Source: Prevotella sp. UBA2755
GTDB lineage: Bacteria; Bacteroidota; Bacteroidia; Bacteroidales; Bacteroidaceae
DNA length: 12,948 nt
Direction: 5' to 3'
NCBI GenBank assembly: GCA_002353225.1
Contig: DEJF01000073.1
Span: 36,422 to 49,369, forward strand
Shown here piece by piece: positions 12,936 through 12,948 of the stretch. Numbering within the stretch: position 1 is the first letter of the stretch; each line of letters opens with the position of its first letter. Made by a program: the position numbers and the translations under genes. A model generated the notes under the pieces. That model did not search any database. It saw only the letters and a list, made by a program, of their open reading frames with translations, and was not told the DNA's origin.

Positions 12936-12948
12936 ATCATAAAAAAGT

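Noticed and set aside
1..12948. CRISPR array, complete insertion sequence or defence island
   Set aside because: No regularly spaced repeats, no transposase or integrase coding sequence and no recognisable nuclease, helicase or toxin-antitoxin gene were seen on either strand.

Overview
The window looks like a chromosomal segment of a Bacteroidota bacterium, most likely Prevotella/Segatella or a close relative. The evidence is the repeated promoter pattern TTTG-N19/20-TAnnTTTG, the near absence of Shine-Dalgarno sequences, a eukaryote-type (GT3) glycogen synthase paired with a GT35 phosphorylase, a FimB/Mfa2-type fimbrial lipoprotein, and a TonB receptor with an N-terminal carboxypeptidase-regulatory-like domain. 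The genus is an inference from overall similarity, not a search result.

Layout, left to right. (1) 1-1054, minus strand: translation operon infC-rpmI with its own promoter; rplT is expected just off the left edge. (2) 1055-1678: about 620 bp without a credible gene. It holds small perfect hairpins, a 323-bp segment bounded by imperfect 20-bp inverted repeats (a candidate dispersed, MITE-like repeat), and the terminator of the next operon. (3) 1679-5982, minus: glycogen operon, GT3 glycogen synthase followed by alpha-glucan phosphorylase. (4) 6059-6508, plus: a small exported protein of unknown function, divergent from the glycogen operon and with a very short leader. (5) 6511-10602, minus: four closely spaced genes, read as TetR-family regulator, FabG ketoacyl reductase, a small His/Cys-rich membrane protein and a TonB-dependent receptor that resembles metal-uptake receptors. 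The regulator's promoter overlaps a perfect 8-bp inverted repeat that looks like an autoregulatory operator. (6) 10660-10824, plus: initiator tRNA-Met with promoter and a strong terminator. (7) 10844-11375, minus: short secreted SLT-type lytic transglycosylase. (8) 11466-12935, plus: a FimB/Mfa2-like lipoprotein carrying an extra AT-rich C-terminal module, then a strong hairpin.

How the parts fit: infC/rpmI and the initiator tRNA serve translation initiation and ribosome assembly. The two glg genes make and break down storage glycogen, the synthase probably from UDP-glucose, and no glgC is present here. The TetR-fabG pair suggests control of fatty-acid synthesis, with a metal-type outer-membrane uptake pair downstream in the same direction. 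The right end is cell-envelope and surface-structure material. I found no CRISPR array, complete insertion sequence, recombinase or recognisable defence system. The least explained pieces are the 1257-1579 repeat-like element, the paired ATTTCGAA/TTCGGAG motifs at the fimbrial promoter, the composite fimbrial lipoprotein, and the hairpin ahead of the TonB receptor.
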